Shown here piece after piece: positions 41,468 through 48,920 of a DNA stretch of 64,000 nucleotides (position 1 is its first letter; the number at the start of each line of letters is the position of its first letter). The position numbers were made by a program, and so were the translations under genes. Below the pieces are notes generated by a model. The model saw only the letters and a program-made list of their open reading frames with translations, was not told the DNA's origin and ran no database searches. The stretch comes from Kitasatospora atroaurantiaca (GTDB lineage: Bacteria; Actinomycetota; Actinomycetes; Streptomycetales; Streptomycetaceae), in contig NZ_VIVR01000001.1 of NCBI RefSeq assembly GCF_007828955.1, positions 6,200,001 through 6,264,000 of the forward strand, in the 5' to 3' direction.

Positions 41468-42132
41468 GAGGCTGCTCCCTTCTCCCGGACGGCCCAGGGC
41501 GCGAGCAGACGCCGGGCCAGCACCAGGACCAGATCGGTCACCAGGGCCAGCACGGCGACCAGGACGATGCCCGCCAGGATCGGCGTCGGGAAGGTCCGCT
41601 GGAAGCCGTCGATGAAGAGGTAGCCGAGGCCGCCCTTGCCGATCAGCGCGCCGACGGCGGCCAGCGAGATGCTGGACACCGCCGCGACCCGCAGGCCGGC
41701 CACCAGGTACGGCACGGCGGCCGGGAGTTCCACCGCCGCCAGCCGGTGCCAGGGGCCGTAGCCCATCGCGGTCGCGGCCTGCCGTACCGCCTCCGGCACC
41801 GAGCGCAGCCCGTCCACCGTGGTCGGCAGCAGCACCGCGAGTGCGTAGCAGGTCAGCGGGATCATCACGGTGGCGTTGGTGGCCAGCCCGGTGTACGGGA
41901 TCAGCACGACGAAGACGGCGAGTGCCGGCAGCGCGTACACCACGTTGAAGACGGCGGACAGCGGTTGGTAGAGCCTGGGGTAGCGGGCGCAGGCCAGGCC
42001 GAGCGGCACCGCGATCAGGAGGGCGATCAGCACCGGGACGAGGGCGATCACCGCGTGGTCGAGCGTGAGATCGCGCAGGTACGCCACATGGGTGCCGAGC
42101 CAGTGCCAGCGGACGAGAGGTTCACCGTCCAC
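41464..42132 (-). CDS. ABC transporter permease, osmoprotectant type (first)
   Basis: The 222-residue protein shares the permease fold: TVDGLRSVPEAVRQAATAMG contains the EAA-like loop that contacts the ATPase, and helices cover most of the chain. It overlaps the ATPase gene by 11 bases and the second permease by four, so all are co-translated. Confidence 0.88.
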   Translation of the reverse strand: MDGEPLVRWHWLGTHVAYLRDLTLDHAVIALVPVLIALLIAVPLGLACARYPRLYQPLSAVFNVVYALPALAVFVVLIPYTGLATNATVMIPLTCYALAVLLPTTVDGLRSVPEAVRQAATAMGYGPWHRLAAVELPAAVPYLVAGLRVAAVSSISLAAVGALIGKGGLGYLFIDGFQRTFPTPILAGIVLVAVLALVTDLVLVLARRLLAPWAVREKGAAS

Positions 42133-43177
42133 GGGCGCTCACCGGTCGCTCCTCGGAGAGTGCCGCGAGGACGGCCTCCCGGCTCACGGTGCCGGTGGCG
42201 CGTCCTTCGGCGTCGACGGCGACGGCGATGCCGGCGGGGGAGAGCACGGTGGCGTCCAGCGCGGTGCGCAGGGTGTCGGTACCGGGGTGGAAGGCCGGTG
42301 CGGGGTGCACCTCGGTCGGCCGGTCGTGGTCGAGCCAGCCGGTCGGCCGGCCGCCGTCGTCCAGGGCCAGCTCCCAACTCCCGTGCCGGGTACCGTCGTC
42401 GATCGGCCGGACGGCGACGTCGGCGGCCGGGCGGAGGCCGAGGCCGCGCAGCCCGCGGTCCCGGCCCAGGAAGGCGGCCACACTCTCGTCGGCCGGGGCG
42501 GTCAGCAGCGTGTGCGGGTCGGCGAGTTGGGCGATCCGGCCGTGCTCGCGGAGCACCACGACCTGGTCGCCGAGCCGCACGGCCTCCTCGATGTCGTGCG
42601 TGACGAACAGGACGGTCTTGTTCAACTCACCCTGCAGCCGGAGCAGTTCCTCCTGCAGTCCGGCCCGGACCACCGGGTCGACCGCGCTGAACGGCTCGTC
42701 CATCAGCAGGACCGGAGGGTCGGCCGCGAGCGCCCGGGCGACGCCGACCCGCTGTTGCTGGCCGCCCGAGAGCTGGAAGGGGTAGCGCTTGGCGGTCTCC
42801 GGTGCCAGGCCGACCAGTTCGAGCAGCTCGGCGGCCCGCGCGCGGGCCTTCTTGCGGTCCCATCCGAGCAGGTACGGGACGGTGGCGATGTTGTCGATCA
42901 CCCGGCGGTGCGGGAAGAGGCCCGCCTGCTGGATCACGTAGCCGATGCCCCTGCGGAGCTTGGCGGCCTCCAGCCGGGCGACGTCCGTGCCGTCCAGCAG
43001 TACGCGGCCCGCGGTCGGCTCGACCATGCGGTTGACCATCCGCAGGATGGTGGTCTTGCCACAGCCGGACGGGCCGACCAGGACGGTTATTCGGCCGGCC
43101 GGCACGTCGAGGTCGAGGCCCTCGACGGCGATGGTGCCGTCGGGGTGGCGCTTGGCGGCGCCGTCGAATCTGATCAC
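42122..43177 (-). CDS. ABC transporter ATPase with CBS-like C-terminus, osmoprotectant type
   Basis: The 351-residue ATPase has Walker A GPSGCGKTT, signature LSGGQQQRVGVARAL, Walker B VLLMDEPFSAVDP and the His-switch VTHD. The C-terminal ~110 residues (DTLRTALDATVLSPAGIAVA, EGRATGTVSREAVL) look like CBS-type regulatory repeats, which in OpuA sense ionic strength. This supports osmotic control of uptake. It is the first gene of the four-gene transporter unit. Confidence 0.88.
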   Translation of the reverse strand: MIRFDGAAKRHPDGTIAVEGLDLDVPAGRITVLVGPSGCGKTTILRMVNRMVEPTAGRVLLDGTDVARLEAAKLRRGIGYVIQQAGLFPHRRVIDNIATVPYLLGWDRKKARARAAELLELVGLAPETAKRYPFQLSGGQQQRVGVARALAADPPVLLMDEPFSAVDPVVRAGLQEELLRLQGELNKTVLFVTHDIEEAVRLGDQVVVLREHGRIAQLADPHTLLTAPADESVAAFLGRDRGLRGLGLRPAADVAVRPIDDGTRHGSWELALDDGGRPTGWLDHDRPTEVHPAPAFHPGTDTLRTALDATVLSPAGIAVAVDAEGRATGTVSREAVLAALSEERPVSARGR

Positions 43178-43222
43178 GGAAGGGTCCTAGCTGCGGCGCC
43201 TCGGCGCCGGTCGGTTGTCGAA

Positions 43223-43238
43223 TCGACTCTCGAGTCGA
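43223..43238. promoter_or_regulatory. Short palindrome before the transporter operon
   Basis: TCGACTC-TC-GAGTCGA lies 46 bp upstream of the ATPase start, in the gap between the rhodanese gene and the transporter. It could be an operator for an unknown regulator. Confidence 0.4.
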
Positions 43239-43276
43239 ACGGATCTTGGAACCGCTTGTGCCTTCCCCATCCGGGA

Positions 43277-43672
43277 TCAGAGCAAACCTTCGCCGCCGTC
43301 CTTCGTGGGCAGACCGGCCGCCGCCCAGGCGACGAAGCCGCCGTCCAGGTCGGTGGCCCGGTGCAGGCCCAGCTCGCGCAGGCTCGCGGCAGCGAGGCTG
43401 GACGCATAGCCCTCCGAGCACACCACGATCACCTGCAACTCGTGGCCGGTCGCCTCGGGAATCCGGTGACTGCCCGTCGGATCGAGCCGCCACTCCAGCA
43501 CATTGCGCTCGATGACCAGCGCATCCGGGATCGCGCCCTCGCGTGCCCGCTGCGCGGCCGGACGGATGTCGACCAACAGCGCGCCCGCCGCGGCCGCCTC
43601 GTACGCCTCCTGCGGCCCCGGCCGGTGAACCCCGGCCCTCGACCGCTCCACCAACTCGTCGATCGTGGTCAC
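43277..43672 (-). CDS. Rhodanese-like sulfurtransferase
   Basis: The 131-residue single-domain rhodanese has the catalytic loop VVCSEGYASSLAA with the active Cys, and ALLVDIRPAAQRAREGAIPD at the N-terminal part. It transfers sulfane sulfur, here probably from products of cysteine metabolism. The start is one of two in-frame GTGs; 43672 overlaps the cysteine dioxygenase stop (GTGA), which favours translational coupling, while 43675 is the alternative. Confidence 0.85.
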   Translation of the reverse strand: MTTIDELVERSRAGVHRPGPQEAYEAAAAGALLVDIRPAAQRAREGAIPDALVIERNVLEWRLDPTGSHRIPEATGHELQVIVVCSEGYASSLAAASLRELGLHRATDLDGGFVAWAAAGLPTKDGGEGLL

Positions 43673-44187
43673 CACTGCTCCGGTCCTTCCTGGGCGGTGC
43701 GGACCAGGCCACCGGCCCGCAGTTCGTAGCGCGAGATCTCGCTCAGCGGCGGCGAGTACGCGTGGATGGTCACCGCAGGCCCGGGGGCCGTGTTCCGTAC
43801 GTCGTGCAGGTACTCGGGGCCGAAGGCCCGCGCCGAACCGGCCGGGACCCGGCGGATCAGCAGCCCCTGCTCGGCCCCGCCCAGGGACAGCTCCTCGACC
43901 TCGCCGAGTGCCACCGCGAAGGCGCCGCGCGAGCCGCCGTGGTCGTGGAACCCGGTGGACTGGCCCGGCAGCCAGCTGATCAGCCACACCTCGTGGTCAT
44001 CGGTCAGCGCCAGCCGTTCGTACCAACGGTCCGAGGCCAGGCGTACCCGGTGGAGCCACTGGTCGGGCTGCTCGGCCAGCTCGCGGACGATCTTGCGCAG
44101 GGCGTTCGGCGAGAGCGGCGCGGGTGCCGGTGTGGGCTGCGGGGTCGGCAGGATGCCGATGCGGTCGGGAGCTAGGTCAAGGCTCAT
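43669..44187 (-). CDS. Cysteine dioxygenase
   Basis: This 172-residue cupin oxidises L-cysteine to cysteine sulfinate with non-haem iron. The iron motif reads STGFHDHGGSRGAF at about residues 80-90, with a further His in VTIHAYSPPL. Length fits bacterial type I enzymes. It is followed by a coupled rhodanese gene and preceded by a Cys-containing leader peptide, so supply of cysteine likely controls expression. ATG 44187 has GGACGACCC just upstream. Confidence 0.9.
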   Translation of the reverse strand: MSLDLAPDRIGILPTPQPTPAPAPLSPNALRKIVRELAEQPDQWLHRVRLASDRWYERLALTDDHEVWLISWLPGQSTGFHDHGGSRGAFAVALGEVEELSLGGAEQGLLIRRVPAGSARAFGPEYLHDVRNTAPGPAVTIHAYSPPLSEISRYELRAGGLVRTAQEGPEQW

Positions 44188-44319
44188 GGGTCGTCCTCGG
44201 ATAGGCCGGAGGAGGCTGCCTCGCGCGGGTACGGCGCGAACGGCAGCACGGAGGGGTGAAGAAAGGGGGAGGAGAGCGCGGCTCAGACCCTGGAAGGCGT
44301 CACAGGGCGGGACAGACCG

Positions 44320-44397
44320 TCAGCGGGCACACATGTCGCTCGCCTGGCGTCGCAGATCGACGTGCAGGCGGCAGACCAGAGTGGTGCCGGTGTTCAT
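44320..44397 (-). CDS. Cysteine-containing leader peptide upstream of cysteine dioxygenase
   Basis: A 25-codon frame encodes the peptide MNTGTTLVCRLHVDLRRQAS followed by DMCAR and a TGA. The phrase L-V-x-R-x-H-V-D-L-x-R-Q-x-S and a Cys near the end match the short leader peptides found before sulfur genes in many streptomycetes. Stalling at Cys codons when charged tRNA-Cys is low would change folding of the ~130-base leader and control cdo-rhodanese. Downstream, CCCTG...CAGGG can form a hairpin. No strong ribosome site is visible. Confidence 0.65.
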   Translation of the reverse strand: MNTGTTLVCRLHVDLRRQASDMCAR

Positions 44398-44553
44398 GCG
44401 CCGATCGTTCCGGAGGAAGACGGGCACGTCAAGCGTGGACCACGTGATGAGAGGGACGTCATCGCCCGGGTGGCCCAACGGGGCGGGTGTGACGGCGCGT
44501 CAATCCGGGGCATACGGGGCGGGCCTGCCCCGTACCTCCGGGGCATGCTGAAC

Positions 44554-44581
44554 GGCCTGCCCCGGGAGTACGGGGCAGGCC
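44554..44581. terminator. GC-rich hairpin after the lipoprotein gene, with a related hairpin beside it
   Basis: GGCCTGCCCCG (44554-44564) pairs with CGGGGCAGGCC (44571-44581) across a six-base loop. A related palindrome, ACGGGGC-GGGCCT-GCCCCGT (~44513-44532), lies next to it and shares sequence with it. They follow the minus-strand lipoprotein stop and probably end that operon. Confidence 0.7.
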
Positions 44582-44593
44582 GCGGGTGGTGCG

Positions 44594-44821
44594 TCAGTTG
44601 TTCTGCGTGGCGTCCGAGTCCGCCTCGGCGGCCGCACTGTCGGCGGCGTCCACCTTCTGCTGCATGTCCTTGAGCTGGGAGTCCCCGCCGCCGGGCGCGG
44701 ACTGCGCCGCCCGGTCCGGGGTGGCGGCGGTCGGCCCGCAGCCGGTCAGCAGCAGGGCGGCCGCGGCGGCGAGGGCGGCGACGGCGGCGGTCGCGCGCCC
44801 CCGGCTCACGTGCCGGCTCAC
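44594..44821 (-). CDS. Small lipoprotein
   Basis: The 75-residue product has a lipoprotein signal ending in the lipobox LLTGC (about residue 28) and a short acidic, Ala/Asp/Gln-rich mature part with a helical QLKDMQQKVDAADSAAAEAD. It is membrane anchored. GTG 44821 overlaps the stop of the upstream gene (GTGA). With that gene it follows the two-component system, so it may be part of what the sensor monitors or controls. Confidence 0.7.
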   Translation of the reverse strand: MSRHVSRGRATAAVAALAAAAALLLTGCGPTAATPDRAAQSAPGGGDSQLKDMQQKVDAADSAAAEADSDATQNN

Positions 44822-45210
44822 TTGCTCGGCTCCGGGGTGGCGCCCTGCGCGGCGCACCACGTCGCCACGGCCTTGAGGTCCGTCTGCCGCGTCTGCAGGG
44901 TGGGCAGCAGGCTCTTGCGGAAGGTGAGCCGGTCGTTCAGGTAGGTGTAGATCTCGGTGTGGCCGGCGGCCTTGGCGTTCGCCACCCGCTGCTCCAGCCG
45001 GGCGACCGAGCCGGGCACCGTCGCGTCACCGTTCAGCCGGGTGATCGCGGCGGTGATCCGCTTCTCGGTCTTCGGCAGGCGCTTGCAGATCGCCTTGGCG
45101 CCGTCGCCCTTCGGGGTGGGCTTGGTCTCCGCCTGGGCGGGGGTGACGGCGAGCAGGGCGCCCGCCAGGGTGAGTGCGCCGAGGGCGGCGGCCTTGCGGT
45201 TCGGAAGCAT
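44818..45210 (-). CDS. Small exported helical protein
   Basis: This 130-residue protein has a Sec signal (AAALGALTLAGALLAVTPAQA, cleavage near residue 28) and a mature Lys/Arg/Thr-rich helical part (KRITAAITRLNGDATVPG, ARLEQRVANAKAAGHTEIYT) with two Cys. I do not recognise its function. GGAGGAGA precedes ATG 45210. It lies 135 bp after the kinase gene and overlaps the lipoprotein gene. Confidence 0.7.
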   Translation of the reverse strand: MLPNRKAAALGALTLAGALLAVTPAQAETKPTPKGDGAKAICKRLPKTEKRITAAITRLNGDATVPGSVARLEQRVANAKAAGHTEIYTYLNDRLTFRKSLLPTLQTRQTDLKAVATWCAAQGATPEPSK

Positions 45211-45345
45211 GGGCTGTTTCTCCTCCAGTGCCACGAGGGTTCGACGCATGGGCGGTCCAACCGAGCAGGACGGTAGCGGGCGTTCTTGTGGATTCCTTGT
45301 GGGAAGACCCGGACGGCGGGAAGACCTGGCGGCGTCCCGGGATCC

Positions 45346-46785
45346 TCAGTCGCGCGAGATCCAGTCCCGCCGGAGCGGAAGCTGCAGCGTCGGCGTGTCC
45401 GCCGGCAGCGGCAGCCGTACCTCGAACCGGCAGCCCGTGCCGCCGGGCGGCGTCCCGATGGTGACGGTGCCGCGGTGCAGCGCCGCCTGCTGGGCGACCA
45501 GGGTCAGGCCGAGCCCGGACCCGGGGCTGCCCGGGCGGCGGTGGAACCGGCCGAAGACGGCACCCCGCTCGGCCGCCGGGATGCCCGGGCCTGCGTCGTC
45601 CACGGTGAGCACCGCGAAGCCGCCCTCCGCCCGCAGCCCCACGGTGATCCGGGCCGGCTCGTCCGGCAGCCGGCCGTGCACCACGGCGTTGCCCAGCAAG
45701 TTGGCCAGCAGGATCCGCAGGCCCGCCTCCCAGCCGAAGACCCGGAGCTCGGACGGCAGTTCGGCGGACGTCCGAACCTCGGGCCGACGCCGCCCGGTCT
45801 CGCCGAGCACCGCGTCGACCAGTTCGGCCAGGTCGAGCGGGCCGAAGGCGGACAGCTCCACCAGGTCCCCCTGGGCGAGCATCCGCAGCGCCGTCAGCAG
45901 CTCCAGCAGCCGGGCGTGCTCCTCCTGCAGGTCCCGGACCACCTCCGCACGTTCCCCGGCCGGCAGATCGGGGTGGGCGGCGAGCACGTCCAGGTTGGTC
46001 CGCATGCTCATCAGCGGAGTGCGGAGCTCGTGCGAGGCCGCCGAGGAGAACGACCGGGCGGTGTCCAGCGCCTGCGCCGTCCGACCTGCCTGCTCCTCGT
46101 AACGGGCCAGCAACTGGGCGATGGCTGTGGTGAGTTCGTCCACCTCGGCGATGTGCGTCCGCTCGGCGGCGAAGCCCGCGGCCCCCGCCCGCGGGTCGAG
46201 CCGGGCCGCCCGGCGGCTGAGCCGGCGCAGCGAGACGGTGGTCCGGTCGGCCAGGGCGTACGCGAGCAGCCCCGAGACCGGTGCGGCCAGGAGCGCCACC
46301 AGCACGACCCGGCGGCGCACGGCGGTGAGCTGCGGGTCGGTGGCCGAGGCCGGGGCGAACAGCCACAGCGTGCCGGGCGCCGCGCCGTCCACCCGTACGG
46401 TCAGCACCCGCCAGGCGTGGCCCTTGGCCCGTACGGTGACCGGGCCGCCCGGGGTCTCCTCGGGGAGTGCGACCGTGTCGGCGGGCTGCGGACCGCCGGT
46501 CAGTACGAGAGCGCCGTCCGAGGCCTCGAGCCGGACACCGGCGTCCAGCGCGTCGCCGAGCACCTTGCGCTGCTGGGTCTGCTCGACCCGGGATCGGCCC
46601 TTGCGATCGGCGGTGAGCAGCGTCCGGACGTCGGGCAGGACGGCCGACGCCCGGTCCTGCAGCCGGGTGTCCTGCTGGTGGCGCAGGTCGCGGTTGACCA
46701 GGCCGAGCACCAGCAGCCCGGCAGCGAGCACCAGCACCGGCACCAGGAGCGTGACCGAGAGCGCGATCCGCGTGGAGAGCTTCAC
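45346..46785 (-). CDS. Sensor histidine kinase
   Basis: The 479-residue membrane kinase has a first helix at residues ~8-30 (SVTLLVPVLVLAAGLLVLG), a periplasmic-side sensor region (~35-160), a second helix and HAMP-like segment (~170-240), the H-box SSAASHELRTPLMSM, the N-box LANLLGNAVVHG, and the glycine boxes DDAGPGIP and GSGLGLTL. GTG 46785 overlaps the response-regulator stop (GTGA), so both are made together. The sensor region is unlike known ligand domains. Confidence 0.9.
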   Translation of the reverse strand: MKLSTRIALSVTLLVPVLVLAAGLLVLGLVNRDLRHQQDTRLQDRASAVLPDVRTLLTADRKGRSRVEQTQQRKVLGDALDAGVRLEASDGALVLTGGPQPADTVALPEETPGGPVTVRAKGHAWRVLTVRVDGAAPGTLWLFAPASATDPQLTAVRRRVVLVALLAAPVSGLLAYALADRTTVSLRRLSRRAARLDPRAGAAGFAAERTHIAEVDELTTAIAQLLARYEEQAGRTAQALDTARSFSSAASHELRTPLMSMRTNLDVLAAHPDLPAGERAEVVRDLQEEHARLLELLTALRMLAQGDLVELSAFGPLDLAELVDAVLGETGRRRPEVRTSAELPSELRVFGWEAGLRILLANLLGNAVVHGRLPDEPARITVGLRAEGGFAVLTVDDAGPGIPAAERGAVFGRFHRRPGSPGSGLGLTLVAQQAALHRGTVTIGTPPGGTGCRFEVRLPLPADTPTLQLPLRRDWISRD

Positions 46786-47492
46786 GAGCCGCTCCCGCCC
46801 TCGGGCAGCCGCAGGACGAAGCCGACCCCGCGGACGGTGTGGATCAGCCGGGGCCGCCCGCCCTCCTCCAGCTTGCGGCGCAGATAGCTGACGAAGGTGT
46901 CCACGGCGTCGGTGCGCACCTCGAAGTCGTAGCCCCAGACCCGGTCGAGGAGCTGGTCCCGGCTGAGCACGATCCCGGCGTTCCTGGCCAGCTGCACCAG
47001 CAGCTCGAACTCCCGTCTGGTGAGCCGGAGTTCCACGCCGTCCCGGTGCACCTGCCGGGTGGCCTGGTCGATCACCAGCGGCCCGGCGCGGAGCACGTCG
47101 GCGGGTGGCGGGGCGGGCCGGCGGCGCAGCAGCGCCTGCAGCCGGAGGACCAGCTCCTCCAGCGCGAACGGCTTCACCAGGTAGTCGTCCGCCCCGGCCT
47201 GCAGACCGGCGACCCGGTCGGCCACCTCGTCCAGCGCCGAGAGCATCAGGACCGGTGTCTCGTCGCCCCGGGCACGCAGGGCGCGGCAGACCTCGATGCC
47301 GGTCAGGCCGGGCATCGACACGTCCAGCACCAGGACGTCCGGCGCCGCCCCGCCGAGCAGTGCCAGCGCGCCGGGGCCGTCCTCGGCCAGGAGCACGGTG
47401 AAGCCGCTCAGCCGCAGCCCCCGCTCCAGCGAGCGGCGGATCGCGGCGTCGTCGTCCGCGACCAGCACCCGACCCGTGGTTCCCGTGGTCAT
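46782..47492 (-). CDS. OmpR-family response regulator
   Basis: The 236-residue protein has a receiver domain (residues ~1-120: VLVADDDAAI, phosphorylated Asp in LVLDVSMPG at ~54, Lys in LVKPFALEE) and a winged-helix DNA-binding domain (LTRREFELLVQLARN, VDTFVSYLRRKLEEGG, IHTVRGVGFVLR). It is phosphorylated by the overlapping kinase. Likely targets include the two small exported-protein genes downstream, but no direct repeats were found to prove it. Confidence 0.93.
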   Translation of the reverse strand: MTTGTTGRVLVADDDAAIRRSLERGLRLSGFTVLLAEDGPGALALLGGAAPDVLVLDVSMPGLTGIEVCRALRARGDETPVLMLSALDEVADRVAGLQAGADDYLVKPFALEELVLRLQALLRRRPAPPPADVLRAGPLVIDQATRQVHRDGVELRLTRREFELLVQLARNAGIVLSRDQLLDRVWGYDFEVRTDAVDTFVSYLRRKLEEGGRPRLIHTVRGVGFVLRLPEGGSGS

Positions 47493-47562
47493 GCCGTCCT
47501 CCTCCGCCTGCTCTGCGCGGGCCCGACCCTCTCACGGTGGCCGGTCCTGGCGGGAGGCAGGG

Positions 47563-48375
47563 TCAGAGCTTGCGGGCCACCGCGCCGTACATGCTCACCC
47601 GGTCCGCGCCCTCGGCCGGCTCCTCCTCGGGGCGCCACAGCGGTACGGTGACCACCCCGGGCTCCAGCAGCTCCAGGCCGTCGAAGAACCGCCGCACCTC
47701 CTCGCGCGAGCGGCCGACCAGCGGCGCCGTGGCCTTGCTGTAGACGCCCGTCACCCGGTCCCTGACCTCCGGCGGGATGAAGTCGGCGGTGCCGTGCGAC
47801 AGGATCAGGTAGCTGCCGGGCGCGAGCGCGTCCACCAGCGTCTCGACGATCTTGTACGGCTCGGTCTCGTCCGGCAGGAAGTGCAGCACCGCGGCCAGCA
47901 CCAGGGCCACCGGCCGGTCGAGGTCCAGCAGCCCCTTGACCTCGGCGGCGGACAGGATGCCCGCCGGGCCCCGGAGGTCGGCCTGCAGCACGTCGGTACG
48001 GCCGAGACCCATCCCCGCCATCAGCGCGCGGGCGTGTGTCAGCACGATCGGGTCGTTGTCGACGTACACCACCCGTGCCTGCGGATCGACCTGCTGGGCG
48101 ATCTCGTGGGTGTTGCCGACGGTCGGGATGCCGGTGCCGATGTCGAGGAACTGGTCGATGCCCTGCCCGGTGACGAAGCGCACCGCGCGCTGCAGGAAGC
48201 CCCGGTTGGCCCGGGCCGTCGACCGGAACTCCGGGTTGGCCGCCAGCGCCCGCTCCGCCGCCTCACGGTCGGCCGGGAAGTTGTCCTTGCCGCCCAGGTA
48301 GTAGTCGTACATCCGGGCCGGGTGCGGCACATCGGGGCGCAGGTCGGTGGCGGACGTTCTGCTGGACTGCTCCAC
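47563..48375 (-). CDS. SAM-dependent methyltransferase, DUF574/SAV2177 type
   Basis: The 270-residue protein matches the large streptomycete DUF574 family: HPARMYDYYLGGKDNFPADR, IDQFLDIGTGIPTVGN (SAM-binding) and VVYVDNDPIVLTHARALM. The substrate is unknown; many paralogues occur per genome. GTG 48375 has GGAGGT just upstream. It is co-directional with, but separate from, the two-component genes. Confidence 0.85.
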   Translation of the reverse strand: MEQSSRTSATDLRPDVPHPARMYDYYLGGKDNFPADREAAERALAANPEFRSTARANRGFLQRAVRFVTGQGIDQFLDIGTGIPTVGNTHEIAQQVDPQARVVYVDNDPIVLTHARALMAGMGLGRTDVLQADLRGPAGILSAAEVKGLLDLDRPVALVLAAVLHFLPDETEPYKIVETLVDALAPGSYLILSHGTADFIPPEVRDRVTGVYSKATAPLVGRSREEVRRFFDGLELLEPGVVTVPLWRPEEEPAEGADRVSMYGAVARKL

Positions 48376-48568
48376 TGGGACCTCCGCTCGGCACTGTCGA
48401 CACGTCGCCGGACAGCCTATGCGGTCGATCCTGGGCGCGGTGGACGGGTGATCAGAATCGGTGGGTGGGAGCTCTGTTCGAGCCGGTGCAACCGGGGTGG
48501 CCCCGGACTGCGTCCTGAGGGGAAGAACGGCCGCGGTTGGGCGGCGCGGTGGAGGGCAGGAGAACGGT

Positions 48569-48835
48569 ATGGGCATCGTCAGCTGGATCATCCTCGGCCT
48601 CATCGCCGGGGCCGTCGCCAAGTTCCTGCTCCCCGGGCGTGACCCGGGCGGCCTGATCGTCACCACTCTGATCGGCATCGCCGGCTCGTTCGTCGGCGGC
48701 TGGCTCTCCTCGGCCGTCCTCGACCGTCCGGTCGCCACGAGCTTCTTCGACCTCGCGACCTGGGTCTCGGCGATCGCCGGTGCTCTGGTGCTGCTCATCG
48801 CGTACCGGATCGTCTTCGGCAACTCCCGTAACTGA
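48569..48835 (+). CDS. GlsB/YeaQ/YmgE-type small membrane protein
   Basis: This 88-residue protein has three membrane helices and the family start MGIVSWIILGLIAGAVAK, then GIAGSFVGGWL. Such transglycosylase-associated proteins are stress-linked but lack a proven activity. AGGAGA precedes the ATG. A strong terminator follows at 48871. Confidence 0.85.
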   Translation: MGIVSWIILGLIAGAVAKFLLPGRDPGGLIVTTLIGIAGSFVGGWLSSAVLDRPVATSFFDLATWVSAIAGALVLLIAYRIVFGNSRN

Positions 48836-48870
48836 CCGGACGGGTGGGCCCGCCCCACGTACTGAGCCTG

Positions 48871-48905
48871 CCGAGGGGGCCGCAGCAGAGCTGCGGCCCC
48901 CTCGG
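48871..48905. terminator. Perfect hairpin terminator
   Basis: CCGAGGGGGCCGCAG (48871-48885), loop CAGAG, CTGCGGCCCCCTCGG (48891-48905): a 15-pair perfect stem between the GlsB-type gene and the convergent protease gene, serving both strands. Confidence 0.88.
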
Positions 48906-48920
48906 TGTGCCAGGTGGAGG

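Noticed and set aside
45346..47535. A single 729-codon minus-strand frame over the two-component genes
   Set aside because: Its first third is an off-frame shadow of the response regulator; the kinase starts at GTG 46785.
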